Assembly (NCBI GenBank): GCA_041591915.1
Contig: JBFHRB010000114.1
Location: 1 to 10,281 of the forward strand
Reading direction: 5' to 3'
From: JBFHRB01 sp041591915
Lineage (GTDB): Bacteria; Actinomycetota; Nitriliruptoria; Nitriliruptorales; Nitriliruptoraceae
Length of the DNA stretch: 10,281 bases
Position 1 is the first letter of the stretch, and each line of letters opens with the position of its first letter. Below are positions 1-7,110 of the stretch, in pieces. Under the pieces are notes generated by a model, which was not told the DNA's origin, did not search any database, and saw nothing but the letters and a program-made list of their open reading frames with translations. Position numbers and translations under genes: made by a program.

Positions 1-100
1 CGCCCTCGCCCGTCTCGGCGAGGACGTGCATGCCGAGGTGGCGGATGTAGCGCAGTGGCTCGTACGGGAGCTCGGTCGGGGTCGTCGGCAGCCGCTTCAC
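1..100 (-). CDS. N-terminal fragment of a possible alpha/beta hydrolase (runs off the left edge)
   Basis: The minus strand stays open from a GTG at 100-98, which overlaps the TGA of the permease gene (GTGA, stop at 99-97), to the window edge, giving 33 codons. The peptide starts MKRLPTTPTELPYEPL and continues with RYIRHLGMHVLAETGEG. That layout, an N-terminal Pro-rich stretch followed by a strand like 'RYV..GLRMHVLDEGEG', is typical of the first strands of alpha/beta hydrolases of the haloalkane dehalogenase / epoxide hydrolase type, just before the HGxP oxyanion loop. The catalytic residues lie outside the window. A GAGG sequence sits 10 nt upstream of the GTG. The stop/start overlap suggests translational coupling to the permease and membership of the same operon. 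The gene call is moderately supported; the family call is tentative because only the N-terminus is visible. Confidence 0.45.
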   Translation of the reverse strand, partial: MKRLPTTPTELPYEPLRYIRHLGMHVLAETGEG

Positions 101-2250
101 CCGACCGGTACCTCGTAGCGCAGGGCCTCGATCAGCTCCTCACGGCTCATCGAGGAGCGGCCGGGGATGTCGCGCTCCTGTGCGATCGCGTAGAGCTCCT
201 TCCGCGTCATCCCGTCGAGGCCGCGGTCGAGCGCGGCCGCGGGGGACCACGTGCCGTGGGTCGGGAAGGGCTTGGACGCGGCGACGGAGCTCGGGGTCGC
301 CGGCCCGCCGCGGTCGAGCAGGCGGCCGATGGTGGCGTTCCAGCCCGCCCGGCTCTGCGCGGTGATGCCACCGGGGTTGTTGGCGAGGCCGATGGCCGCG
401 GCGCCGAAGAAGACGTTGCGCAGCTCCTGGGCGTTCTGGAACTCCACGCCGATGGAGCCGCCGAGCCACTCGAAGAACGCCGGGAGCAGCTCGGGCGTCA
501 GTACGAACAGGGCCGCGCCGACGAGCGCGCCCGTCGGTGTGCGGACGCCTCCGACCACGACGACGGCGAGGAAGATGAGCGAGAGGAACGTGAGGTAGTC
601 GGTGGGCGAGGCCCGGTTGATCGTGCCGGCGATCATCGCCCCGCCGATGCCGGCGATGAGGGCGGAGAGCGAGAACACGATGAGCTTGAGGCGCGCGAGG
701 CTCTGGCCCGTGCCGGCGGCCGCCACCGAGCTGTCCCGCATGGCCACGAGGGCGAGGCCCGTGGCGCCCACCTTCACGTTGCGAAGCACCAGCGCGAACA
801 GGCCGAAGACCACCAGACCGGCGACGTACAGCGCGTACGGCCCCTCGAGGATCGCCGGTCGGCTGAACGGCACGCCCGCGAAGTTGTTCGTGACACTGGG
901 CACGTTCAGGACGATGGCGTCGACGAGCGAGCCGAACGCGAGCGTCGCGAGCCCGAGGAATAGCGGGGAGAGGCGCGTGGCCCGCCAGGCCAGCAGCACG
1001 GCCGGAACGACGGTGATCAGCGCAGCGATGAGCGCCGCGAGCAGGAACGGCACGCCAGCGTCCGCGACGAGGCGCGCGGCGACGAACGCGCCGATGCCGG
1101 CGAGGGACGCGTGGGCCAGCGAGATCTGGCCTGCGTAGCCGACGAGGACGACGAGGCCGAGCAGCATGATCGCGTACGCCGGGACGCGCGCGAGCTCGAA
1201 CTCGAGGCTGCGGACGAACGGCAGCAGCGGGAGGACCAGCAGCCCCACCCCGGTCGCGATCAGCGCCCCGGGCCCGAACGGCTTGGGCTTGCTGCCACCG
1301 TCGGCACCTGCCCCGCCGCCACCGACGGCCGGCCGGACCTCGCGCCAGTCGAAGGGCAGAAGCAGTGCGACGAAGAGCACCATGAACGGGATGGTGGCCT
1401 GGATCACGGCGCCCGTGACGTCCTCGAGGTAGATCGCGCTCGCCGTCCGGGCGATGCCGATGCCGACGCCGGCCAGCAGGGTGATCGGGAGGCTCCTCAG
1501 CGCGCCGACGATGGCGGCGGCGGTCGCCGGCACGACCATGAAGGGGAGTGCCTGGATGTCGAGGCTGCCGCCCAGCTCAGGCGTGATGAGGATCCCTGCC
1601 AGCGCCGCGAAGGCCATCGAGAGGCCCCAGGAGATCGAGCTGACGCGTGCCGAGTTGATGCCCATGAGCTCGGCGAGGTCCGCCCGGTCGACGACGGCCC
1701 GCATCTGCACGCCGAGATGGGCGCGCCGGAGGAACACCAGGAGGCCGACGGCCAGCAGGACGATGAGGCCGAGCGTCAGGAACCGCGAGACCGGCGTCGT
1801 GAAGGTCCCGACCTGCACCAGGTCGGTCGGGAACACCGGCGTGGGGCGCAGGGCCGACGACGACGTCCACACGAAGGCCACGACGCCCTGGATGGCGATG
1901 AGGAGGCCGATGGTGGACACGATCTGGATGTGTGTCTCGGCCGTGCGCAATCGTCGGAAGAGGATCCGATCGAGGAACCAGCCCGACAGTGGCGCCAGCA
2001 CCAGGACCGTGAGTGGTAGTGCGACGACGACGGGCAGTGTCCACGTCTGCTCGTACGAGCCGACGAGGAAGAACACGCGTCCGCCCTGCGTGAGCTGGAA
2101 GAACACGAAGGCGAACAGCATCCCCATCGCGCCCTGCGCGAAGTTGAAGATGCCCGTCGTCCGGTACGTCAGGACGATGCCGAACGCGAGCAGCGCGAAC
2201 AGCGAGCCGACGACCGCGCCGAGAACCGCGGTGGTGAGGAACTCTCCCAT
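97..2250 (-). CDS. Fused LivH-LivM branched-chain amino acid-type ABC permease with a C-terminal Rho_N-like domain
   Basis: This 717-residue inner-membrane permease carries both halves of a HAAT-family importer in one chain. Residues 1-300 are LivH-like: the hydrophobic N-terminus contains GIFNFAQGAMGML (compare IINFAHGD), and an EAA-type coupling loop around 180-205 contains LMGINSARV. Residues 301-327 form a Gly-rich linker ending in KPKP. Residues 328-630 are LivM-like, with GYAGQISLAHASLAGIGAF near 371-389 and a second coupling loop near 496-525. The tail after about 631 is hydrophilic and ends in a helical module at 680-713 (MTRKELYAIAQERDIPG, then MSREELIEAL) resembling the Rho_N / SAP-like fold. 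E. coli LivH and LivM are separate proteins of about 300 and 425 residues, so this is a fusion plus an extra domain. The ATG at 2250 has no obvious Shine-Dalgarno sequence, so the mRNA may be leaderless. Partner ATPases and binding protein are divergent at 2417-5750. The substrate is unknown. Confidence 0.93.
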   Translation of the reverse strand: MGEFLTTAVLGAVVGSLFALLAFGIVLTYRTTGIFNFAQGAMGMLFAFVFFQLTQGGRVFFLVGSYEQTWTLPVVVALPLTVLVLAPLSGWFLDRILFRRLRTAETHIQIVSTIGLLIAIQGVVAFVWTSSSALRPTPVFPTDLVQVGTFTTPVSRFLTLGLIVLLAVGLLVFLRRAHLGVQMRAVVDRADLAELMGINSARVSSISWGLSMAFAALAGILITPELGGSLDIQALPFMVVPATAAAIVGALRSLPITLLAGVGIGIARTASAIYLEDVTGAVIQATIPFMVLFVALLLPFDWREVRPAVGGGGAGADGGSKPKPFGPGALIATGVGLLVLPLLPFVRSLEFELARVPAYAIMLLGLVVLVGYAGQISLAHASLAGIGAFVAARLVADAGVPFLLAALIAALITVVPAVLLAWRATRLSPLFLGLATLAFGSLVDAIVLNVPSVTNNFAGVPFSRPAILEGPYALYVAGLVVFGLFALVLRNVKVGATGLALVAMRDSSVAAAGTGQSLARLKLIVFSLSALIAGIGGAMIAGTINRASPTDYLTFLSLIFLAVVVVGGVRTPTGALVGAALFVLTPELLPAFFEWLGGSIGVEFQNAQELRNVFFGAAAIGLANNPGGITAQSRAGWNATIGRLLDRGGPATPSSVAASKPFPTHGTWSPAAALDRGLDGMTRKELYAIAQERDIPGRSSMSREELIEALRYEVPVG

Positions 2251-2346
2251 AGGGCGCCGAGTATGACGCGAGTGTTAGGTTCGGCGAAACCCTTCCTGCG
2301 GAACTGGTCCGCGTGGCAGGGTGTGGCGCGCGAGGTGTCGAACCCT

Positions 2347-2377
2347 TCTCCATGACGGCTGATGGCCGTCATGGAGA
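2347..2377. repeat. Perfect 13-bp inverted repeat (hairpin or operator)
   Basis: TCTCCATGACGGC (2347-2359) and GCCGTCATGGAGA (2365-2377) are perfect reverse complements around the 5-nt centre TGATG. It ends 39 nt before the ATG of the binding protein and lies about 100 nt upstream of the permease start. No T-run follows on either strand, so a classical intrinsic terminator is not indicated. It could be an operator for a dimeric regulator, or an mRNA hairpin in the leader of the plus-strand operon that affects stability or attenuation. Confidence 0.75.
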
Positions 2378-2401
2378 CGCAGGGACACCGAGAGTCGCAA
2401 C

Positions 2402-2408
2402 GAGGGGG
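2402..2408 (+). promoter_or_regulatory. Ribosome binding site for the binding protein
   Basis: GAGGGGG lies 8 nt before the ATG at 2417 and decides the start. The SD overlaps a small GGGG-GA-CCCC self-complementary element at 2404-2413, which could partly mask it. Confidence 0.6.
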
Positions 2409-2416
2409 ACCCCGGG

Positions 2417-4243
2417 ATGCACCGAGGCTGGGTTGGCTGGATCGAGCGGAACCCGCTGTTCAGCGTGTTCCTCGCGCTGGTGCTCGGCGCCACGTCCGCC
2501 AGCGCCTTCTTCCTCGCCGCGGACGTGGGTGCACCGACGGTCAGCGTCGACAGCGGCCTGGCTGCCGGCGGTACCGGGAGTGGCGCGGTCGGCGACCCCG
2601 CGACGTCACCCGAGGGGTCCACCACCGACACGTCGGACGGCTCGTCGACCGTGGACGGCACCGAGGTCGGCGCGGGCGGAGACGTCGGCACCGGCGACGG
2701 TTCGACCGGCTCGGGCTCGGGGACCGGCGCAACGGCCGGCTCGTCGGGGGGCTCGTCCTCGACGGGTGGCTCGGCGACCGGGAGCGGCGGGACGGGTGGC
2801 TCCGGCGGCAGCACCGGCGGCACCGGCGGCTCCGGCGGGACGGGTGGCTCCGGCGGGACGGGCGGCTCCGGCGGAACCGGCACCACCGGCACCGGTGGCT
2901 CCGGCGGGACCGGCACCGGTGGCACGGGCGGGACCGGCACGGGGTCGGCTGGCTGCACGCCGCAGCCCGGCTACACGACGGTCGGCGTGACCGACACCGA
3001 GGTCGTGCTCGGGCAGATCCTCTCCGACGTCTCGCAGCTGCCGCAGCAGTTCGGCCCCCTTCGCGACGGCCTCAATGCCGCGGTGAAGGTCATCAACGAC
3101 GCGGGCGGGGTCTGTGGCCGCAAGCTGCGGGTCGAGTACCGCAACGACAACGCGACACCCGCCAACGCCATCTCGGCGTACCGGGAGCTGAAGGACCAGG
3201 TGTTCGTGTTCGCCGCGATCGGGTCCCTCATGGACCAGGTCTGGTACGAGGACAGCCCGCCGTTCGCCCCGCGCCGCGACATCGCCGGGGACTCACTCGT
3301 CCCCGACATCGGCGGCCAGGGCTTCTCGATCAACCGGGCGCAGTCCGAGATCCACTTCAGCCCCATGGGCTCGCTCTCACCGGTCCTCACCGGCGGGACG
3401 GCCTTCCTCGGGTTCCAGAACGAGCTCCGAGCCGCCGGCAATCCGTGCAGCTCCGGTGGGATCGCCTACCTCCAGGAACCGACCGGCGCCTCCGAGCAGC
3501 AGGCGCAGACCGGGCGGCTGGCCATCGCCGGCCAGCAGGGCATGAACATCGGCGTCGAGAACACGAAGATGTACGGCGTGCCGCTGGCCGCGCCCGTCGC
3601 CCAGTGGGAGGCGACGGTCCGCCAGATGGTCGGCGACGGCGTCGACTGCATGTTCGTCTACGGCGACCTCGGCTCCGCAGGCAACGCCGTCCTCGCGGCG
3701 AGGAACCAGGGTGTCTGGCCGCCCGACGACTGCACGCTCAACTGCTTCGACCTGGTCTGGTCGCCGTACACGATCTACGACCCGCAGTTCGCGAACGCCG
3801 TCGGCGCCGCCGGCGAGCAGGTCCGCACGTTCCTGCCGCACCTGCCGTTCGAGGAGAACTCGTCGATCACCGCCGCCTACGTGCGTGACCTCAAGGCCGT
3901 CGCGCCGAACGCGGTCCCGACGACCTTCGGCGCCCTCGGCTACGAGAGCGGCTTCTGGGTCCGCGATTCCCTGATCGCCTGTGGTGCCGCGCCGACCCGC
4001 GACTGCATCCTGAACTTCTTCCGGACCAAGCAGGACTTCCAGGCGACCGGGCTGTTCGGGCCGATCACACCGTTCAGGACGACGCGCGCGACGTACGAGG
4101 GCACGACCTGGGACTGGCGGTGGGTGTTCAACTGCACCATCCGCGTGCAGCTGCAGAACCAGGGCGGTGGCCTCAAGTGGGTGCGGACCGGCCCGTCCGG
4201 CTTCGAGTGTGGCGCCCTGCAAGCCGTCCGCGGGAGCACGTGA
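2417..4243 (+). CDS. HAAT-type ABC transporter substrate-binding protein with a long Gly/Ser/Thr-rich linker
   Basis: This 608-residue exported protein is the ligand receptor of the transporter. Residues 10-35 are a hydrophobic export signal with a plausible signal peptidase I site after ATSASA; it could also stay as a membrane anchor. There is no lipobox. Residues 50-178 are a low-complexity linker, first Ser/Thr/Asp-rich and then Gly-Thr-Ser hexapeptide repeats. From about 188 to 600 comes a type I periplasmic-binding (Peripla_BP_6-like) domain: TEVVLGQILSD, then AVKVINDAGGVCGRKLRV, and FAAIGSLMDQV. Family members are usually about 370-420 residues, so the linker accounts for the extra length. 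The binding domain carries 10 cysteines (an even number), which suggests disulfides outside the membrane. The stop TGA overlaps the start of the LivG gene. The ligand cannot be read from the sequence. Confidence 0.9.
   Translation: MHRGWVGWIERNPLFSVFLALVLGATSASAFFLAADVGAPTVSVDSGLAAGGTGSGAVGDPATSPEGSTTDTSDGSSTVDGTEVGAGGDVGTGDGSTGSGSGTGATAGSSGGSSSTGGSATGSGGTGGSGGSTGGTGGSGGTGGSGGTGGSGGTGTTGTGGSGGTGTGGTGGTGTGSAGCTPQPGYTTVGVTDTEVVLGQILSDVSQLPQQFGPLRDGLNAAVKVINDAGGVCGRKLRVEYRNDNATPANAISAYRELKDQVFVFAAIGSLMDQVWYEDSPPFAPRRDIAGDSLVPDIGGQGFSINRAQSEIHFSPMGSLSPVLTGGTAFLGFQNELRAAGNPCSSGGIAYLQEPTGASEQQAQTGRLAIAGQQGMNIGVENTKMYGVPLAAPVAQWEATVRQMVGDGVDCMFVYGDLGSAGNAVLAARNQGVWPPDDCTLNCFDLVWSPYTIYDPQFANAVGAAGEQVRTFLPHLPFEENSSITAAYVRDLKAVAPNAVPTTFGALGYESGFWVRDSLIACGAAPTRDCILNFFRTKQDFQATGLFGPITPFRTTRATYEGTTWDWRWVFNCTIRVQLQNQGGGLKWVRTGPSGFECGALQAVRGST
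2774..2947 (+). repeat. Coding tandem repeat: GGSGGT-type linker
   Basis: Imperfect tandem repeats of about 9 and 18 bp, built on TCCGGCGGGACGGGTGGC-like units, encode residues 120-177 of the binding protein as Gly-Gly-Ser/Thr repeats. The segment is in frame. On the opposite strand it gives a spurious Pro-rich (PPEPPVPP) open frame. Such arrays can change length by slippage, so linker length may vary between strains. Confidence 0.85.
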
Positions 4244-5052
4244 TGCCGCGCCGTGACGCACCGGCGCTCGAGGTCCGCGACGTCACCATGCGGTTCGGCG
4301 GCCTGACGGCGCTCGCGAACGTGTCGATGCGCGTGCCGCGCGGGAGCGTGGTCGGGCTCATCGGACCCAACGGCGCCGGCAAGACCACCACGTTCAACGT
4401 GATCACCGGCGTCTACCGGCCGACCGCTGGCCGGGTTCGGCTCTTCGGTGACGACGTGACCGACCTGCCACAGCACCAGCGGGCACAGCTCGGCGTCGCC
4501 CGCTCGTTCCAGAAGCTCGAGCTGTTCGCGACGATGACCGTGCGCGAGAACCTCGTCTCCGCCTTCGAGGCGCGCTACGGGCGCGGCGACGTCCTCACCG
4601 ACATCCTGCGCCTGCCGGCCACGCTCGAATCACGCTGGGAGGCCGAGCAGCAGGTCGACGACGTCCTGACGCGCAGTGGCCTCCGTCCCTACGCGGACAC
4701 GCCGGCCGGCGACCTCCCGCTCGGTGTCGCGCGGCTCGTCGAGTTCGCGCGGGCCTACGTGCAACGGCCTGAGCTCCTGCTCCTCGACGAGCCGAACTCC
4801 GGCCTGCGCGGCGAGGAGTCCGAGCGCCTCGCGCGCCTCATCCGCGAGGCGCGGGATGCGGGCACGGCCGTCCTGCTCGTCGAGCACGACATGTCGTTCG
4901 TCCTCGGCCTCAGCGACCACGTGTACGTGCTCGACTTCGGACGCATGCTCGCCGACGGCACGCCCGCCGACGTGCGCGCCAACCCCGAGGTCCAGGCCGC
5001 CTACCTCGGCGAAGAGGTGCACGAGGACGCGGACGCGGAGGTAGGGGCGTGA
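4243..5052 (+). CDS. livG: LivG-like ABC transporter ATP-binding protein
   Basis: This 269-residue cytoplasmic ATPase is one of the two nucleotide-binding subunits driving the importer. It has Walker A GPNGAGKT (41-48), a Q-loop glutamine at 90 (RSFQ), Walker B LLLLDE (178-183) and the H-loop histidine at 215 (VEHD). The LivG hallmark insertion after the Q-loop (TVRENLVSAF...) is present. The signature is LPLGV (158-162) followed by ARLVEFARA, instead of the more usual YGQQRRLEIARA; the key Gly is kept. The ATG at 4243 overlaps the binding protein's TGA by one base (TGATG), with GGGAG 6 nt upstream. A GTG directly before it is an alternative start. Translational coupling with both neighbours is likely. 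The 3' end overlaps livF by 4 nt. Confidence 0.94.
   Translation: MPRRDAPALEVRDVTMRFGGLTALANVSMRVPRGSVVGLIGPNGAGKTTTFNVITGVYRPTAGRVRLFGDDVTDLPQHQRAQLGVARSFQKLELFATMTVRENLVSAFEARYGRGDVLTDILRLPATLESRWEAEQQVDDVLTRSGLRPYADTPAGDLPLGVARLVEFARAYVQRPELLLLDEPNSGLRGEESERLARLIREARDAGTAVLLVEHDMSFVLGLSDHVYVLDFGRMLADGTPADVRANPEVQAAYLGEEVHEDADAEVGA
5037..5042 (+). promoter_or_regulatory. Strong Shine-Dalgarno for livF
   Basis: GGAGGT sits inside the end of livG, 6 nt before the GTG at 5049. It fixes the start of livF and supports coupled translation of the two ATPase subunits. Confidence 0.8.
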
Positions 5053-5750
5053 GCCTGCTCGAGGTGCGAGACCTCGTCGTCCACTACGGGCGCCTCCCAG
5101 CGCTCAACGGTGTGTCGATCGACGTGCCCGAGGGCTCGGCGGTCGCGCTCCTCGGCCCCAACGGCGCCGGCAAGACGACGTTGCTCAACACGATCGCGGG
5201 AGCGTTGTCGCCGACCTCGGGCTCGGTCACCCTCGACGGTGTGGACGTCGCCGGTCGCCCCGCGTACGACCTCTTCGGCCGGGGGATCTGCCTCATCCCC
5301 GAGGGGCGCGGGGTGTTCCCCAACATGACCGTCGCCGACAACCTCCGCATCGCGCTCGCTGGCCAGCCGTCGTCCGCGCGCGAGCTCGTGTTCGAGGCCT
5401 TCCCGCGCCTGCGCGAACGGGTCGACCAGCTGGCCGGGACCATGTCGGGAGGCGAGCAGCAGATGCTCGCCCTCGCCCGTGCGATGGGGACGGCCCCGCG
5501 CGTCCTGATGGCCGATGAGGTCTCCCTGGGGCTCGCGCCGCTGCTCGTCGCGGAGATCTTCGACGCCCTCCGGAAGGTCCACCGCGAGGAGGGCCGGACG
5601 ATGCTGATCGTCGAGCAGTACGCGACGCACGCGCTGTCCATCGCGGACCACGTCTACATCCTGTCGCGCGGCCAGGTCGCGTGGGAGGGCACGCCCGAGG
5701 AGTTGCGCTCGAGCGGGGCGCTCCTCGAGCAGTACCTCGGCGCGGCGTAG
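5049..5750 (+). CDS. livF: LivF-like ABC transporter ATP-binding protein
   Basis: This 233-residue protein is the second ATPase of the importer, pairing with LivG on the permease coupling loops. It shows Walker A GPNGAGKT (36-43), a LivF-type CLIPEGRGVFPNMTV segment (81-95), the canonical signature MSGGE (132-136), Walker B RVLMADE with catalytic Glu157, and an H-loop position ending VEQ (188-190), as is common in LivF proteins. The D-loop region reads DEVSLGLAP rather than the usual DEPSLGLAP, a Pro-to-Val change next to the catalytic Glu. Length is normal for the family (about 235). The GTG start overlaps the livG stop (GTGA). It is the last gene of the plus-strand operon and converges on the HNH gene. 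Confidence 0.95.
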   Translation: MSLLEVRDLVVHYGRLPALNGVSIDVPEGSAVALLGPNGAGKTTLLNTIAGALSPTSGSVTLDGVDVAGRPAYDLFGRGICLIPEGRGVFPNMTVADNLRIALAGQPSSARELVFEAFPRLRERVDQLAGTMSGGEQQMLALARAMGTAPRVLMADEVSLGLAPLLVAEIFDALRKVHREEGRTMLIVEQYATHALSIADHVYILSRGQVAWEGTPEELRSSGALLEQYLGAA

Positions 5751-5763
5751 GCCACGCCGGAAC

Positions 5764-5788
5764 CCCGCCGCACCTCGGGGTGGGCGGG
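5764..5788. terminator. Hairpin between convergent livF and HNH genes, possible bidirectional terminator
   Basis: CCCGCC (5764-5769) pairs with GGCGGG (5783-5788), and inside it CACC (5771-5774) pairs with GGTG (5779-5782) around a TCGG tetraloop, with one bulged G. That gives 10 GC-rich pairs in a 47-bp convergent gap. There is no T-tract, as is usual for high-GC actinobacterial terminators. Confidence 0.55.
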
Positions 5789-5797
5789 CGCGGGGCG

Positions 5798-7087
5798 TCA
5801 GGATCTTCGCCCGGTGACGGTGTGACGCAGGTCGATGGCGAGCCGCCCCGGCACCGGGCTGGCGTATGGCCGCCCGGCCGGTGAGGTGAAGGTCAGGTCC
5901 GCTTCGGGATCCCCGGTGATGACCCAGGGGTGCGCCTCCCGGTGCGCCAGTCGGTGGTGGTGCCTGCAGAGCAGGACGCCGTTGTCGTTCGAGGTCCGGC
6001 CTCCGTGCGACCACCAGTCGATGTGGTGGGCGTCGCACCAGATGGCCAGGACGTCGCAGCCGGGGAAGCGGCAGCCGCGATCGCGGGCACGGAGGTAGCG
6101 CCACAGCGTGGCGGACGCCGTGCGTTGGGACTCGACGATCGCGACGGGGTTCCACGTCCCGCCCTCGGTCACGATGGGGTGGGTCACGGCGTCGCACACC
6201 AGCATCCGCGCGGCCTCGATGCCGACGGACCCGGACCAGTCGAGCTCACCCGTGCCCGTGCCGGCCAGCAGGTCGCCGAGGTCGACGGTGAGGCCGACGT
6301 GGGGGCGCTCGCGCCGAACGGTCGGGAGCTCGCCGAGGTCGAGCAGGCGCGAGCAGGCCTCGTCGAGCGCGTCGTGGCGGCGCTGGGTGGCCGTGCGTCG
6401 TGCCTCCTCCGGGAGGTCGCCGCTGTCGGGCGTCGACAGCGCGTCGACCACGGTTCGCAGCTTGTCCGCCGTGGTCGGGTCGAGCAGCCCGTCGACCGGG
6501 ACCAGGCCGGCGAACTGTTCGCCGAAGTCCAGCCGGCGCCGGTCGAAGGCGTCGTCGCGCTCCCTCGCCACGGGCTCGGGGAGCCACTGGGCGCGGAGGC
6601 GGTCGACGAGCCCGCGGAACTGCGACGGGTCGGCGTGGCGGGCGGCCTCGACGACCGACGCCTCACCCTCGGCCATGACGTTGCGGTTGACGTCCTTGCT
6701 GAGCCACGCGATCTGGCGGGCGTGGGCGAGGCTGATCTCGCCGGCCTCCAGCGCGGCGAGCGTCAGCGGGAGGCGTGCGAGCCGACGCGCCAACCACGCC
6801 GCGGACGAGCCCTCGCGGCCGCTGACCAGCGTGTGGGCGCGCAGCCACGCGCCCGCGGATCGGTGGCCGTCGAGCTGGTGCAGCTGGCGGCGCTCGAACT
6901 CGCGGACGCGCTTGAGCCACGCCGCGGTGATCGCTTCGGCCTGCTGTCGCAGCGCGACGACGTCCTCGCGGAGCTGCTCGTCGGAGAGCTCCCGGACCTC
7001 GATCGCGGCGACGGCGGAGACCGCCGAGCCCAACTCGGACAACGTGCTGCTGCTCTCTCCCGCCCCCCAGCGGAAGAACGTCCCCAT
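5798..7087 (-). CDS. DUF222 / 13E12-family protein with C-terminal HNH endonuclease domain
   Basis: This 429-residue protein has an N-terminal DUF222 region (about 35-330; LSDEQLREDVVALRQQAEAI, then GAWLRAHTLVSG, and ISLAHARQIAWL). A C-terminal HNH domain follows at about 339-378: CRFPGC, CDAHHIDWW with its paired histidines, SNDNGVLL and CRHHH. The cysteines are spaced as in zinc-stabilised HNH nucleases and all core residues appear intact. The frame is open further upstream to 7219, but the ATG at 7087 is preferred because homology to DUF222 proteins begins after it and an SOS box at 7111-7126 would otherwise be coding. No strong SD precedes this ATG. The family is multi-copy in actinobacteria, and several Mycobacterium tuberculosis 13E12 genes are reported as LexA-controlled. 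The molecular target is unknown; a role after DNA damage is inferred. Confidence 0.9.
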   Translation of the reverse strand: MGTFFRWGAGESSSTLSELGSAVSAVAAIEVRELSDEQLREDVVALRQQAEAITAAWLKRVREFERRQLHQLDGHRSAGAWLRAHTLVSGREGSSAAWLARRLARLPLTLAALEAGEISLAHARQIAWLSKDVNRNVMAEGEASVVEAARHADPSQFRGLVDRLRAQWLPEPVARERDDAFDRRRLDFGEQFAGLVPVDGLLDPTTADKLRTVVDALSTPDSGDLPEEARRTATQRRHDALDEACSRLLDLGELPTVRRERPHVGLTVDLGDLLAGTGTGELDWSGSVGIEAARMLVCDAVTHPIVTEGGTWNPVAIVESQRTASATLWRYLRARDRGCRFPGCDVLAIWCDAHHIDWWSHGGRTSNDNGVLLCRHHHRLAHREAHPWVITGDPEADLTFTSPAGRPYASPVPGRLAIDLRHTVTGRRS

Positions 7088-7110
7088 CGTATCGCCGACC
7101 GCCCCAGGAG

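Larger units (their letters stand above)
2251..2416. promoter_or_regulatory. Divergent intergenic region between the permease and the binding-protein operon
   Basis: This 166-bp gap separates two divergent transcription units of one transporter and must hold both promoters. For the permease, a weak CATACT -10-like hexamer (complement of 2260-2265) ends about 10 nt before the ATG, which would fit a leaderless transcript. No convincing -35 was found. For the plus-strand operon, TAGGTT at 2276-2281 is a weak actinobacterial -10-like candidate. A short inverted repeat GCGGA-N5-TCCGC lies at 2298-2312, and a much longer one at 2347-2377 is annotated separately. Shared regulation of both arms is plausible from the layout, but the promoter elements are guesses from short matches. 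Confidence 0.5.

Noticed and set aside
55..2266. Long plus-strand open frames (302, 178, 302 and 270 residues) opposite the permease
   Set aside because: They are Arg/Ala/Gly/Asp-rich products of high-GC antisense frames; the minus strand has a clear permease with family motifs over the whole length.
2275..2958. Minus-strand Pro-rich protein (VPPEPPVPPEPP repeats)
   Set aside because: It is the exact antisense of the Gly/Ser/Thr-rich linker of the binding protein; outside the repeat it has no recognisable domain and it opposes a well-supported gene.
5001..6197. 398-residue minus-strand frame across livF and the HNH gene
   Set aside because: Arg-rich shadow frame spanning two real genes in other frames and the convergent hairpin.
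5798..7087. HNH gene as a homing endonuclease, group I/II intron or mobile element
   Set aside because: No terminal repeats, interrupted host gene, intron structure or target duplication were seen; DUF222-HNH genes are ordinary multi-copy actinobacterial genes.
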